From Dermatemys mawii (taxonomy: Eukaryota > Chordata > Testudines > Dermatemydidae), in assembly GCA_007922305.1 (NCBI GenBank), contig ML677334.1, positions 17,711,853-17,775,852 of the forward strand: a stretch of 64,000 nucleotides of DNA. The letters run 5' to 3'. Position numbers and translations under genes: made by a program. Below the pieces are notes generated by a model, which worked only from the letters and a program-made list of their open reading frames with translations, did no database searches and had not been told where the DNA came from. This document shows positions 1 through 10,825 of this stretch, piece after piece; the first letter of the stretch is position 1; every line of letters begins with the position of its first letter.

Positions 1-62
1 TCTGTGTAGCTCGAAAACTTATCTCTCTGACCAACAGAAGTTGGTCCAATAAAAGATATTAC
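1..62 (+). repeat. 3' end of a turtle interspersed retroposon
   Basis: The first 60 bases carry the phrase 'cagaagttggtccaataaa' followed by 'agatattac' and a CT-rich tail. I recognise this as the 3' part of a high-copy reptile retroposon. The 5' side is cut by the window edge. Family name uncertain. Confidence 0.5.
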
Positions 63-119
63 TTCTCTCTCTCCAATAATGTTTATATTCATGCAAATGC
101 GGATACAATATCAGGGAGT

Positions 120-262
120 GTGGTGAAGTGCCCTCCACCTGTTCCTTGGCATGATGTTAGCTTATAGCATCTGAATCTTTTGGACACAACAAATCCTGCA
201 TCTTGGCAGGGTGTTAGATTAAATGACCCTTGTGGTCCGTTCTAACGATGTGATTCTATGAA
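120..262 (+). mobile_element. CR1-type 3' end (or SINE with CR1 tail)
   Basis: The block ends in 'taaatgacccttgtggtcc' followed by 'gttctaacgatgtgattctatgaat', the layout of the CR1 3' untranslated end (agatgacc, then gtcc, then the attctatga repeat). No reverse transcriptase is left. A Cry I SINE also borrows this tail, so SINE origin is possible. Confidence 0.55.
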
Positions 263-1085
263 TCTTGTCTTTGTGACTGAGCTGTGTGTTTCCTAATGCC
301 ATCTATAAAGCTGATATTTACACTGCTCTTGTGCTTTAAAAAATGATTGTTACTGTTACTTTAGATTTGTACTGTTCCACTGATGGGTCTAGTGGTAATT
401 TTCACTTGTTATTAGTATCAGGGCTAGACTTGATGAGTTCATTAACTGGATTTAATGCTGCTTGTTGCAGATGACAAGCAAAATATTAAAGCACAGGTTA
501 ACACCTTCCTTCACAGATGCTAAACTGTATATGGTGGGCATTTAATTTGCTTATTACTACCCACATTCCTGAGATATACTCTCTGTGTGTGTATGTGTGT
601 GTGTACGTACACACACACACACGAGGAAATATTGTGTGCATGTATTTTTTACTTGGTTATCCCCTGCGTTTGACTTGTTTATATCTGTGAAGGTGACCAG
701 AGTCTGAGTTTTGACAGCAAGTGTCAGATACTCATTGAAAAAGCCTAGAGGTGGTTCAGGATGCCTTGTTGTACCAGCAGCTATTTCAGTGTTCTGTGAT
801 ACAGAGACAGCACAACAATCACAGTCATGAAAGCTCCCCCTGAACATCCTTCTTTCACATTGATGTTGTAAGGGCGCCATGGAGCCCAAAAGGCATTGAG
901 GACATTAGTACAAGCAGTCCTAGGAAGGGGGATGTTAGGGCTGGGATCAGATTCTCATTCATCTTGGGATTGGTGAGAAGCTGAGCACTCATGGATAATG
1001 TTGTGGAGTTGTCAGGATTGCCTCCCCACTCTGAACTCTAGGGTACAGATGTGGGGACCCGCATGAAAAAAGAAATAACCCCCCC
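263..1085. other. Non-coding stretch with one TG/AC simple repeat
   Basis: No gene or recognisable repeat apart from a TG run that turns into an AC run around a GTACGTAC centre (about 583-622), which makes the simple repeat self-complementary. Open frames here are short and carry no motif. Confidence 0.5.
583..622. repeat. TG/AC microsatellite with palindromic centre
   Basis: A TG-rich run meets 'gtacgtac' and continues as an AC run, so the two halves can pair. Confidence 0.85.
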
Positions 1086-1089
1086 AAGC

Positions 1090-1830
1090 TTATTTTACCA
1101 GCTTGGGTTAAAATGTTTTTCCCCAGAACACAAATTCTTTTGTATTTGGACCTGGTACGCTGCCACCACCAAACTAGGTCTAGGGTAGTTTGGGACCCTT
1201 CTTTCCCTTTCCACTAACCCCCCAAACTTCTTCCTTCCCTGGGAAGCTTGAGAGAAAAAAAAAAACCAAACCTCACCTGATCCTGCGAGACGTGCCCGAT
1301 CCAAAACCAGGATCATACACAATGAAAAACAAGCAGTCAGCTTCTTAAAAGAACGATTTGAATAAAAGAAAAAAGAAAGGAATAAATCCCTTATAACCAT
1401 CAATAGAACAGCATCTACCATAATCAACAAAAGGATTCAGAAACCAAACCTCTCCCCCGAGGCAATTTTCTCCCACAGTTGATATCTCTGCTGAAGCTTA
1501 CAATATCAAGAAGCACCCAGCCAACACTCACCACTGAGAACTCTCCAAGTGATAAAGAGAAGGTAAACTTACTGACTACAGTACTTAATAGAATCTTATA
1601 GTTAGAGTGAAAGACATAGCTGTGTTCATCCCATAGCCGAAGTGAACAGAGAGAGACCCAGAGAGAAACTGAAACTTAAAATCCTTTGTCTCTTGAGGAA
1701 TTTCTCATTGGTCAGTTGTCCACCTCTCAGGTTACCTTTAGCTTAACCCCTTACAGGTAAACACTAATTCTAGGCTACTTCACACTTATGACAGGAGTGC
1801 TTTAGAATACTTTTCTACACCTGCAGTCAT
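1090..1830. mobile_element. LTR-like high-copy turtle repeat
   Basis: Dispersed phrases such as 'cctgcgagacgtgcccgat', 'ctcattggtcagttg' and 'ttaaccccttacaggtaaac' match a repeat I remember as very common in turtle genomes. On the minus strand it shows a CCAAT-like box, a TATA-like 'ctataagatt' and a later splice-donor-like GTGAGG, the order expected of an LTR plus leader. No internal coding sequence is present, so it would be a solo or partial copy. Exact ends and superfamily are unknown. Confidence 0.4.
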
Positions 1831-2255
1831 TTCAGTGTTGTGTGACGGAGACGACGGCTCTTTATCCCAACATCTCTAGCCATGTAGGCCAGCCTGATGC
1901 TCTGATCCCCTTCTTTCATGGGGTATTTATGCTATCCAGAAGGTTCCTGTGTGGGGAAGGTGACCTAATACACAGTAGGGGTTACCTTTGCCTGTTTACA
2001 GCACAATCAGGGTTTTGTGGGTAAAGGGACCTGACACTGCACAGTTCTAAGTGGGTGGATACTGTTAGACTGTTGTATGTACACAGAGCATTTTCTTAAC
2101 ATTTCCCACCATTGTACCAACTGTGCATCTCCAATAGTGGGAATTCTAGTATTGACCCAGTGCTGGCATTTTTACCTTCATGTTCTTTAGTTCCTCTCAG
2201 AATTGTTTAAATGACATGGTGGTAAGAATCCCAGCAGCCACCAGCACCTTGATTA
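1831..2255. other. Unassigned non-coding sequence
   Basis: I see no repeat boundary or coding signal here. Confidence 0.4.
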
Positions 2256-2263
2256 TGCTAGAG

Positions 2264-2556
2264 CAGTGACACTCAGTCTGAGGCTTGCAAGCAGCAAGTG
2301 GCTCTTAAGTGTGTCACCTGGAGCTATTTGCAGAACATGATAGTAAAACACTGTGTGATTTAATTAGCCAGTCAGGATGCTTTTACTATGTTGTTAACTA
2401 ATAGTAGTTGAGAAAAATAATACTTGGACAGTCATTTTGCTGTGGGAAACAGCTATATAACACATATAAATAGTAAATGAAACAGTGAATTCTCACTATT
2501 GTGGGTAATGTTGATCGCGGTTTGGCTCCTGAACCATTGAGGTCTGAGTATTACTG
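2264..2556. mobile_element. Short non-autonomous hAT-like element
   Basis: The left end 'cagtgacactcagtctgagg' pairs with the right end, whose reverse complement reads 'cagtaatactcagacctcaa'. Flanking octamers are 'tgctagag' and 'tgcttcaa', matching at 5 of 8 positions, so the target duplication is only suggestive. No coding capacity. The element lies under 200 bp from the complete hAT to its right. Confidence 0.55.
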
Positions 2557-2745
2557 TGCTTCAACCATTGCTACCAGTGGTGGAGTTCTACTAGCAACTG
2601 TATGGGGAAAACTCTTGAGAGAGTCTAACTCAGTTTGTGCCAGGGCTTTGAAGAAGGTATTCTGCTTTTTCATATGCAGATTTTGCTCTTCCTATGTTGC
2701 TGCGTTCTCTGAGCCAGGAATGAAAAATGGGACTTTGAACATATA

Positions 2746-2753
2746 TTCCTAAG
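2746..2753. repeat. 8-bp target-site duplication, left copy
   Basis: TTCCTAAG here is repeated exactly at 6101-6108, bracketing the hAT element 2754-6100. Eight bases is the duplication length made by hAT transposases. Confidence 0.9.
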
Positions 2754-5700
2754 CAGGGCCGGCCTTACCATGAGGTGAATTGAGGTGGCCACCTCAAGTG
2801 CCAGACTGTTGGGGGGCACCACTAGGACCCAGAGTGTAGAAAATTGTGTCTGCTGCTGTTGCATATGTATTAGCTCTGCTCTAGATGCACAGAGATGGTG
2901 GAGTGCTATGCTGGAGGAAGGAGGGCACAAGAGACATAACAGCCAGGCAGGAGAAAAGGTGAGAGGGAATAGCAGAAAGCAGCAGGAGCTTCAGCGAGAG
3001 AGAGGAGGAGGAACTTCTTATGTAATTCTCTAGCACCCCCAGGAGCCTGGACTGATTAACACCAGCTTCTCAGGGAGTGTCCTGTTTCCTGCTGCTTCCC
3101 TGACCCCACTTGAAGAGAACAGGCAGTCGACTGAAGTAGAAGGAGCCAGTTAGGCCCTTAAGATGCTGATATCTTCCCTCACTCAGTCTGTGCTACCGGC
3201 CTGCTTATTTGACCCCTTCAACTGAGTGTTGAGAGCCCCTAAAGCTGGCACAGAACAGCAGTCAAGAGTGAAAGAAGAAAACGTCCCTTTGGGGCAGCAT
3301 TCAGAAAAAGAAAGCAAACAAAGCTTTTCTAAGCAGGAAGGAACTCTCCTGAGATATATAAACACAAATGTTCACGGTGAGCCTTCCGGCCCCAGTGACT
3401 GGTGAGGAGATGCCTGATCTTTCAGTTACTCAGAGTGCAGGTGATCTGGCAGCTACTGCAGCATCCATATCTCCATCTTAAATGGATGTAAACATGCACA
3501 TTCCTGAAGAAAAGTGTGGATCAGAGAAGAGTGTGGTAGAGGCGCAAGAAACAGCTGCTGCTGAGTTTAGTTCCTTAAGTCTAGATGATCCGGAACTGTG
3601 GACCCACTTGAGCAGTAGTCTGAGGGACTTCCTTGTACTGCATAGGCCACAGCAAGTGAAAAACTTCATGTTCCCCTAAAACAATGAAAATAGAAGTTTC
3701 CATCGAACATATTACTGGTGTGAAATCCCCAATGGTGACAAAGTGGAGAGGCCATGGCTTATGTACTCAGAAACACAGAATGCCTCACACTGTTTTTGTT
3801 GCAAATTCTTCCAGTCTAATGTTCCAGCCAGACTGGGTTCTACAGGAACAAAGGACTGGAAAAATCTGGCTAGAAATCTGGCATGCATGAGATGGCAGCA
3901 AATCACCAGAGAGCATTCCATAGGTGGAAAAAGCTTGAGATGAGATTAAGGTTAAAGGCCAATATATATGATCCGCATCAAGAGAAAGTTGCATCAGAGT
4001 CTCTTTATTGCCAAAATGTTCTGAAAAGGCTCATTGCCATTGTGAGAATGCTTGGTATCCAAAACCTAGCACTGTGTGGCACCTCAGATCAGCTGTATGT
4101 GCTAAACAATGGAAACTTCCTTAAAATTGCAGAGCTGATGACTGAGTTTGATGCTGTACTCCAGGAGCATCTAAGAGTCACCACCCAAGAAATGTAGACA
4201 CACCACTACCTTGGAAAAACAATTAAAAATGAGATCATGCAGTTACTGGCAACAAAAGTCAAATAGAAGATTGTGGCATATCTGAAGTCAGCAAGATATT
4301 ACCTTTTATTCTGGACTGCACTCCTGACCTCAGCCATACGGAACAAATGACTTTAATGGTACATTTTGTAACAACAGAATCTAGTGAAAATGTCCCTGAA
4401 ATGGTGACTGTCAGAAAGCATTTTATAGAATTTATTGACATTGATGATACTACAGGAGCTGGTATGAGAAATGTGCTTCTTCAAAAGCTGGAAGATACAG
4501 GAATTGCGATAGCTGACATGAGAGGTCAGGGCTATGATAATAGCGTCAACATCAGAGGAAAGAACAGAGGAGTGCAGGTACGGATCCGAGAGTTAAACCC
4601 TTGAGCTTTTTTTGTCCCATGCAATTCTCATTCATTGAACTGGGTGGTCAGTGATGCAGCATTAGCTTCTAGTGAGTCTACTGATTTTTTTAATGTAATT
4701 CAAAGCATTTATGTATTTTTCTCTGCATCAACTTATTGATAGCAAATTTTGAAACAACATCTGGGAATATCCTCTCTGACACTGAGTGCCACATGATGGG
4801 AAAATCAAGTGGAGGCAATAAAGCCTATCAAACACCAAAGTGGGAAGAGAGATGATGCCATAGTTGCTATTATGGAGGATAATACTATGACAGGAACTGT
4901 TCGTGGGAGGACAGTGGCAGAGTGAAATGGAATCACCAGAAACATACATAACTTCAAATTTCTTTGTGGCTTAGAGTTGCGGAATGACATACTGTTTGAA
5001 ATAAATGTTGTAAACAAGAGACTTCAAGGTGTTGACCTTGCTATATTGGGAGCAGTGGAACAACTGGACAAAGCAAAGTCATATCTACAGTCTTACCGGT
5101 CAGATGAGAGATTTCAGAATGTTCTGAAGAGTGCACAGAAGCTGGGAGAGGAACTTCACACTGAAGCTATTTTCCCACCCATTCAAGAATACAAGAGTCA
5201 CCAAAGAAGAAGACATTTTGATTGCGAGGCATGGGATAATCCCATAAGAGACCCCAAACAACTATTCAAAACTGAATTCTTTAACTTAGTGCTAGATTGT
5301 GCGATACAGTCCGTTGAAGAACATTTCATGGAGCTCAAGGAACCACAGCAGTATATCTGGGATGTTGTATGATATTCCAAAACTCCTCACTATACCTGAA
5401 GAAAACCTACACCAGCAATGCAGGGCACTAGAGACAGTGTTGACACATGATGACCTGAATGAGATTGATGTGAGTGATTTAGGTGATGAACTGAAATCCC
5501 TTTCAAAATACAGTTCAGCAGGATCGACTCCAAAGGCTGTCCTGGAATATATGTGCACAAATAAGATGACCACCCTCTTTTCAAATGCTTTTGTTGTTCT
5601 GTGCATACTTCTAACACTTCCTGTAACAGTTGCCAGTGGAGAACGCAGCTTCTCCAAGCTGAAGTTAATAAAAACACATCTATGCTCCATAACGACACAG

Positions 5701-6100
5701 GAGAGACTGGTCGGCCTTGCAACCATCTCAACAGAGCATGAGCTGGTCCAGACAGTGGACCTTCAGGAAGCAGTTCAAATCTTTACAACCAAGAAGGCAC
5801 AGAAAGCACCACTTTGGTTATTCAAATAGATAAAAATGCCAGTTTACTGTGCTGACAAGAAAAGATACATTTGCTGTTAAGGCGTTTGAAAGTTAAGTGT
5901 TGTTGAAAATTTTTGAACAAAGCATTTTAAGTTGTTAGTTCCCCTTTATTGTGGTAGGTAGCAGAACAGTACCATGAGAAGAGTAAAACAGGAAGAAGAC
6001 AGAATTGAGACCTTTCCAAGTTTTGGCCCCAGCAAGGGGGCATGGGAGCCTCATTTGAGGCTCCCCGCCTCAGGTGCCAAAATGTTGTGGGCCAGCCCTG
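2754..6100 (+). mobile_element. Complete but dead hAT transposon (ZMYM1-like transposase)
   Basis: This 3,347-bp element has all the parts of an autonomous hAT. The left end is 'cagggccggcc', and the reverse complement of the right end is 'cagggctggcc', so the terminal inverted repeats match at 10 of 11 positions. A perfect 8-bp duplication TTCCTAAG lies outside both ends. The ends share a subterminal 'cctcaagtgcca / cctcaggtgcca' motif. The interior holds a rightward transposase gene with a TTF-type zinc finger, a DUF4371-type region and a C-terminal hAT dimerisation domain (see 3482-5829). Stops and frameshifts make the copy non-functional. The intact ends mean it could have been moved in trans until recently. 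Confidence 0.92.
3482..5829 (+). pseudogene. Decayed hAT transposase, TTF zinc finger + DUF4371 + hATC
   Basis: The coding line runs in frame 2 from the ATG at 3482, shifts to frame 1 near 3885, to frame 3 near 4295 and back to frame 1 near 5355. Stops seen on the way include TAA 3677-3679, TAG 4195-4197 and TGA 4602-4604. The last lies before 'AFFVPCNSHSLNWVVSDAA' and probably arose from CGA by CpG decay. In order I see a TTF-type zinc finger (HRTYYW, then WLMYSE, then CFCCKFF, about 3710-3815), a DUF4371-like helical part, the first catalytic region LDCTPDLSHTEQM (4311-4349), RGQGYDN near 4525-4545, and a C-terminal hATC dimerisation domain with SGERSFSKLKLIK near 5636. This layout is that of ZMYM1-like hAT transposases, which cut and paste DNA in the nucleus. 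An earlier start cannot be excluded. The gene is clearly dead. Confidence 0.9.
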
Positions 6101-6108
6101 TTCCTAAG
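6101..6108. repeat. 8-bp target-site duplication, right copy
   Basis: TTCCTAAG, identical to 2746-2753. Confidence 0.9.
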
Positions 6109-6430
6109 GCAACTAATGAGTCTTTTGTTCTGTGTTCCCTATGCATGCTTAGTGTGGAGAGGGAAAGGAGGGTGAATGTCAAGAGGTACAATTAGATACT
6201 AAAGTAGTTTGAGGCCTTTTTATATGTAGACCTGCTGTTTTTCAGTGTGGGAAAGGAAACACAATACATCCTGGCCTGAGATCCTTTTTTATGTGGCTTA
6301 GTGAGAGGGCTCTGAAGAGGTAATATGGCTCTTTTTCTTTTTCTCTGAGTAAACCATGGAAGAGCTTTACAAACCATTTATATATTCCTAATGACTGCCA
6401 TTGTCTCCTTCCAAAAAAATGTGTTGTTAC
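6109..6430. other. Unassigned non-coding spacer between two DNA transposons
   Basis: No coding or repeat signal recognised. Confidence 0.4.
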
Positions 6431-7156
6431 CAGTGCTTAATTCGTAATGAAAGAGCCAGGGCTCAAGCAATTTTTTTTTACATTCATAACTGACTGTAGT
6501 AGACTGAGTATTCACTGCTGGGGCGCCTCTTACTTGTCATCTGGGAATTATCTCCAGTGTCCATCACTTTGAGCGCCTCCTGCTGGCTGGCATCTCTCCT
6601 GCCTCAGGCCCTATGTCCTTCCCGGACCCTGGTGCCCTTTACTTTGGGGTTCTGCCCACTGCAGTACCCCCACACTCTGGGTCTCCCCTCCACGCGGAAC
6701 CCCCTCCCTCTAAACCAACCTGCCTCACTGGCTACTGCCAGTCATTATCTAGCCCTCTTTCTCTGAGGTGGACTGCAGTCTGTTATGGCCACTCATCACT
6801 AGCAAGGGGGTTGGAGCTCCTGCCTTTGCCTATCCCGGGGCTGCACCGCAGCAACCCCAGTTCCTCCTTAGGCCTTTAACAAGGCCTCAGCCTGGGGAGT
6901 TTCCAGGCTGCAGTTCCCCAGCTCCTCTTGCCCTTCTACAGCACTGCTCTGCTTCAGGTACCCTATGCTTCCAGACACCTAAGTTCTTCCCACTCCAAGG
7001 CTGGAGTGAGACTGACCCAGCTCCTCCCTTAGCCCTTTTATCAGGGCCTGCGGTGACTGCCCCGCTACACTGACACAGCAAGCGCAGAGGTGCTGGGGCT
7101 ATGAACTGCCAATCCTAGAGGTGCTGGGGCTCAGCGTTGGCACAAATTAAGCACTG
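6431..7156. mobile_element. TIR-bounded element with GC-rich interior
   Basis: The left end 'cagtgcttaattcgt' and the reverse complement of the right end, 'cagtgcttaatttgt', match at 14 of 15 positions. CAGTG termini suggest hAT. Flanking octamers 'gttgttac' and 'actgctgc' agree at only four positions, although all four differences are transitions. The interior from about 6560 to 7080 is CT-rich and GC-rich, unlike the AT-rich neighbours, and carries several open frames without motifs. No transposase remnant is visible. Confidence 0.65.
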
Positions 7157-7503
7157 ACTGCTGCAATCAGCATAATAATTCTCGGGAATATGGGAAGTTT
7201 TCATTTTGAAGAGTCCAAAATGGATGAACTCTGCATGTCTGCTACGTTTTTACATCTAAAAAAATCATTTCTCAGCAAAAACATGATAAAAATATTATCA
7301 AAATTGTTCTGTATATTGAAAACTTAGTTTTGGTAAATGAGAATTTAATATAACTTTAATATACACTTTTCATTAAAAAAAAATTGAAAAATGATCATTT
7401 AATTCAAATCTTTCTATTCACAAAATAGTCATCAGGATTCTCAGGCAAAAAATGTGTAATATTCAACAAAGCATTAATATAGCAGGCTCCTGATCTAAAA
7501 TGT
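7157..7503. other. AT-rich unassigned spacer
   Basis: Very AT-rich with homopolymer runs; nothing recognised. Confidence 0.4.
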
Positions 7504-7511
7504 GTATTTAC

Positions 7512-9161
7512 TAGGGCTGTCAATTAATCGCAGTTAACTCGCACATTTAACTCAGAAAAATTAATCATGATTAAAAAAATTAATCATGATTATTCAGTTT
7601 GAATCACAGTATTAAACAACAGAATACCAATTTACATTCATTAAATATATTTGATGTTTTTCTATATATTCATATGTATTGCAATATGTGTTGTAAATGA
7701 AATCAAAGTGTGTATTTTTATTACAAATATTTGCACTGTAAAAATGATGAAAATACTATTTTTTGTTTAATTTACATCATACAAGTACAGTAGTACTATC
7801 TCTTTATCGTGAAAGTGCACTTACAAATGTAGATTTTTTTTGTTACATAATTGTACTCAAAAATAAAACAATGTAAAACTTCAGAGCCCACAAGTCCACT
7901 CAGTGCTGCTTCTTGTTCAGCCAGTCGCTAAGATGAACAAGTCTGTTTACAAGTCTGTTATGGTAAATAATGCTGCCCTCTTCTTATTTACATCACTAGA
8001 AAGTGAGAACAGGTATTTGCATGCACTTTTGTAGCCGTGCATAGCATGCTAATTATGTGCCAGGCATGCTAAATATTCATATGTCCCTTCATGCTTCAGC
8101 CACCTTTCCAGAGAACATGCTTCCATGCTGATAACACTCATTAAAAAAAAATGTGTTAATTAAATTTGTGACTGAACTCCTGGGGGGATAATTGTATTTC
8201 CCCTACCCTGTTTTACCTGCATTCTGCTATATATATTTCATGTTTTAAAAGTCTTGGATGATGACCCAACACGTTCATTTTAAGAACACCTTCACTGCAA
8301 ATTTCACAAAATGCAAAGAAGGTACCAGTGTGAGAGTTCTAAAGATAGCTACAGCACTCGACCCAACATTTAATAATTGGAAGTGCCTTCCAAAATCTGA
8401 GAGGGATGAGGAGTGGAGCATGCTTTAAGAAGTCTTAAAAGAACAACATCCAATGTGGAAACTACAGAACCGAACCACCAAAAAAGAAAATCAGCTTTCT
8501 CCTGGTGGCATGTGACTCAGATGATGAAAATGAACATGTGTTGGTCAGCGCTGCTTTGCATTGTTATCGAGCAGAACCCGTCATCAGCATGGACACATGT
8601 CACCTGTAATGGTGGGTGAAGCATGAAGGGACATATGAATTTTTAGCACATCCGGCACATAAATATCTTGTGATTCTGGCTATAACAGTGCCATGCAAAC
8701 GCCTGTTCTCACTTTCAGGTGACTTTGTAAACAAGAAGTGGGCAGCATTATCTCCTGCAAATGTAAACAAACTGGTTTTCTCTTAGCAATTGGCTAACAA
8801 GAAGTAGAATTGAGTGGACTTGCAGGCTGTAAAGTTTTACATTGTTTTATTTTTGAGTGCAGTTATTTTTGTACACAATTCTACATTTGTAAGTTTAATT
8901 TCCATAATAAAAAGATTGCTCTACAGTACTTGTATTAGGTGAATTGAAAAATACTATCTCTTGTTTTTTTTTATTACAGGGCAAATACTTGTAATCACAA
9001 ATAAATATAACGTGAACACTGTACACTTTGAATTCTGTGTTGTAATTGATGTCAATATATTTGAAAAAGTAGAAAACATACCAAATATTTAAATAAATTT
9101 TATTCTATTATTAACAGTGCGATTAATCATGATTAATTTTTTTGATCGATTGACAGCCCTA
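7512..9161 (+). mobile_element. Foldback hAT transposon with 0.6-kb inverted arms
   Basis: The element starts 'tagggctgtcaattaatcg' and ends in 'attgacagcccta'. It is bracketed by a perfect 8-bp duplication GTATTTAC (7504-7511 and 9162-9169). The left arm (7512 to about 8116) is an inverted copy of the right arm (about 8597 to 9161). For example 'catatgtcccttcatgctt' near 8078 faces 'aagcatgaagggacatatg' near 8620, and 'acattgttttatttttgag' in the right arm is mirrored in the left. A middle part of about 480 bp carries a rightward transposase fragment. This structure recurs in a family I recognise from turtles, so the inverted arms are likely ancestral and not a local rearrangement. Confidence 0.9.
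8230..8800 (+). pseudogene. Fragment of hAT transposase (C-terminal part)
   Basis: Read rightward across frame breaks, the middle of the foldback element shows a late catalytic-domain piece (KIATALDPTF near 8345-8372) and a hAT dimerisation domain. The diagnostic PCKRLFSLSGD is at about 8690-8722, followed by a region resembling a ZBED-type hAT C-terminus. The N-terminal DNA-binding finger and the first catalytic region are absent, so the piece cannot make transposase. The same C-terminal sequence occurs a second time in antisense within the left arm (about 7905-8115). Confidence 0.8.
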
Positions 9162-9169
9162 GTATTTAC

Positions 9170-10213
9170 CTATTATATCTGATGGTAGTACTCACTCTGA
9201 GAAGTATAAGCTCAAGTTATCACTTGAGTCTCAATAAATGTCTCAGCAGCTGTGTGCTTTTGTTCACTGTCTGAGCAGAAAAGAGAGACATTAATTGTAT
9301 TCTTTAACATGGCCAAGACACACACACACTGGATTACAGTAATCAAGTAGTATACTTGACTTTGCCATGTTTGTGGGTGGAGGGAGTCTGTGTTTACCAG
9401 TACTCCTGTGTAGGGTATCAGTGCATTCCGGATATTTTTCTCCTCAATTTGTCATCCATTGTCTCAGCAGAAGCTAGGGTGTACCATCATCAGTATTGGG
9501 GTTTGATTCACATATATGGAAACGGTGACAACCTTTAAAGATATAAGGGGAAATCATGGCCCCACTGAAGTCAATTGATTCCACCCATACTTTTGAGTAT
9601 AACTATGGAGCCAAACCTGTTTGTGCTAATTATTCTCCCAATGCAAAGTTTAATACATGGGAGTGCTTGAGTAAGTTAACTCTCCAGCAACAGAAGGACA
9701 TTTTGCTGTGTGTCTCCTTCTCTACTGTTGTTTCGTCTGTGAAGGTGGTATCATGAAATGTCTCTACTACCTTGAGCCATTTCTATCCCTGATCCTTTCA
9801 CTTCACGTTATTTGCTAGTCCAGATAAGGTAGCAATGGCTGGAAGCCAAAGAAAAATAGATTAAATGTATCCAGCACCTCAAGCAAACAACTTTAGAATA
9901 CCAGCGCTAATGTCTTTAATTATTTATCTGGCCTTCACATAATGCCATCCCTGGTTTTCAGGAGGGTGGGTTTTGCCTTATTTTGGTTTCATTTCATTTG
10001 CTTATGGTGATGCAAAATATTTCTTTGGATGTGCACACACATTTTAGGAGCTGTCAGTTCATTATCCTCCTATATTACCTTCAGAATTATATCAGTTATT
10101 TCCCTGCGTTGGAAGCCTGGAAAGAAATTAACACATTAAACAAGTCTATTATTTTTTTATAATAGTTCATAAATGTTTAAATAAAGTATAGCTTGTGGGT
10201 GCTTCTATAAATC
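9170..10213. other. Unassigned non-coding sequence
   Basis: No supported gene. A short phrase near 9550-9585 ('ccccactgaagtcaatt') resembles the widespread amniote 'gaagtcaatggg' palindromic repeats. Confidence 0.4.
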
Positions 10214-10825
10214 CTAGGGATGTAACTCTGATCCCATTGAAATCATGGCAAAACTCCCACTGGGATTAGTATTTACCCCAGATGTCAGCGCAGCACAGAG
10301 GTGTCCAGGGACCTGGGGAAAAAAATCTGAAACTGAGGCTTCTTGGTAATTTTTTTTTTGAAGGGTGGGGGAAAGTATGGAGGGGAGCTGAAAAGCAAGC
10401 TCACCCCACACTCATCCTGAAGTGTGGAAGCTCCTATCCTGTGGGCCTAGGCCCGCCTTTTTGCTCTAAGTGTTGTCCGCAGTCTGAGGTGAGGGATCAC
10501 AGCGCCATTCAGATTTGGCTCAGCCATCACTCCATCAGTTGGGCCTGGCGGCCCATCCCTCATGATGGAGGGTCTATCGGGCCAAACCTGAGTGGAGACG
10601 CAACCCCGCACACTAAGTGCCAACGTCACTTAGTTTGGGGGCCCTCTCAAACAGGGATCTCACAGCAAACTGATCCTATTGGTGCGTGCACACCCTTCCT
10701 CCCTCAGATGGCCTTGCCAGGTGTATTTACAAGCAGATCATTTCACAAGCCCTCCTGCCCACCCCAGGCTGCACTCTCTAGCACAATGGTCAGAGGGGGT
10801 GGCTATGAAGGCTAGACCAGATAAT
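10214..10825. other. GC-rich unclassified block
   Basis: After a 'cccattgaaatcatggcaaa' repeat fragment, the sequence to about 10820 is GC-rich and contains a 177-codon rightward open frame (10282-10815). The translation shows no domain, is rich in proline, serine and histidine, and overlaps open frames on the other strand. I read it as a chance frame in a GC-rich repeat. Confidence 0.4.

Noticed and set aside
1095..1430. 111-codon leftward frame
   Set aside because: Inside a high-copy LTR-like repeat; low-complexity phenylalanine runs and no domain.
10282..10815. 177-codon rightward open frame
   Set aside because: No domain, biased composition, overlapping frames on the other strand and a GC-rich repeat-like setting.
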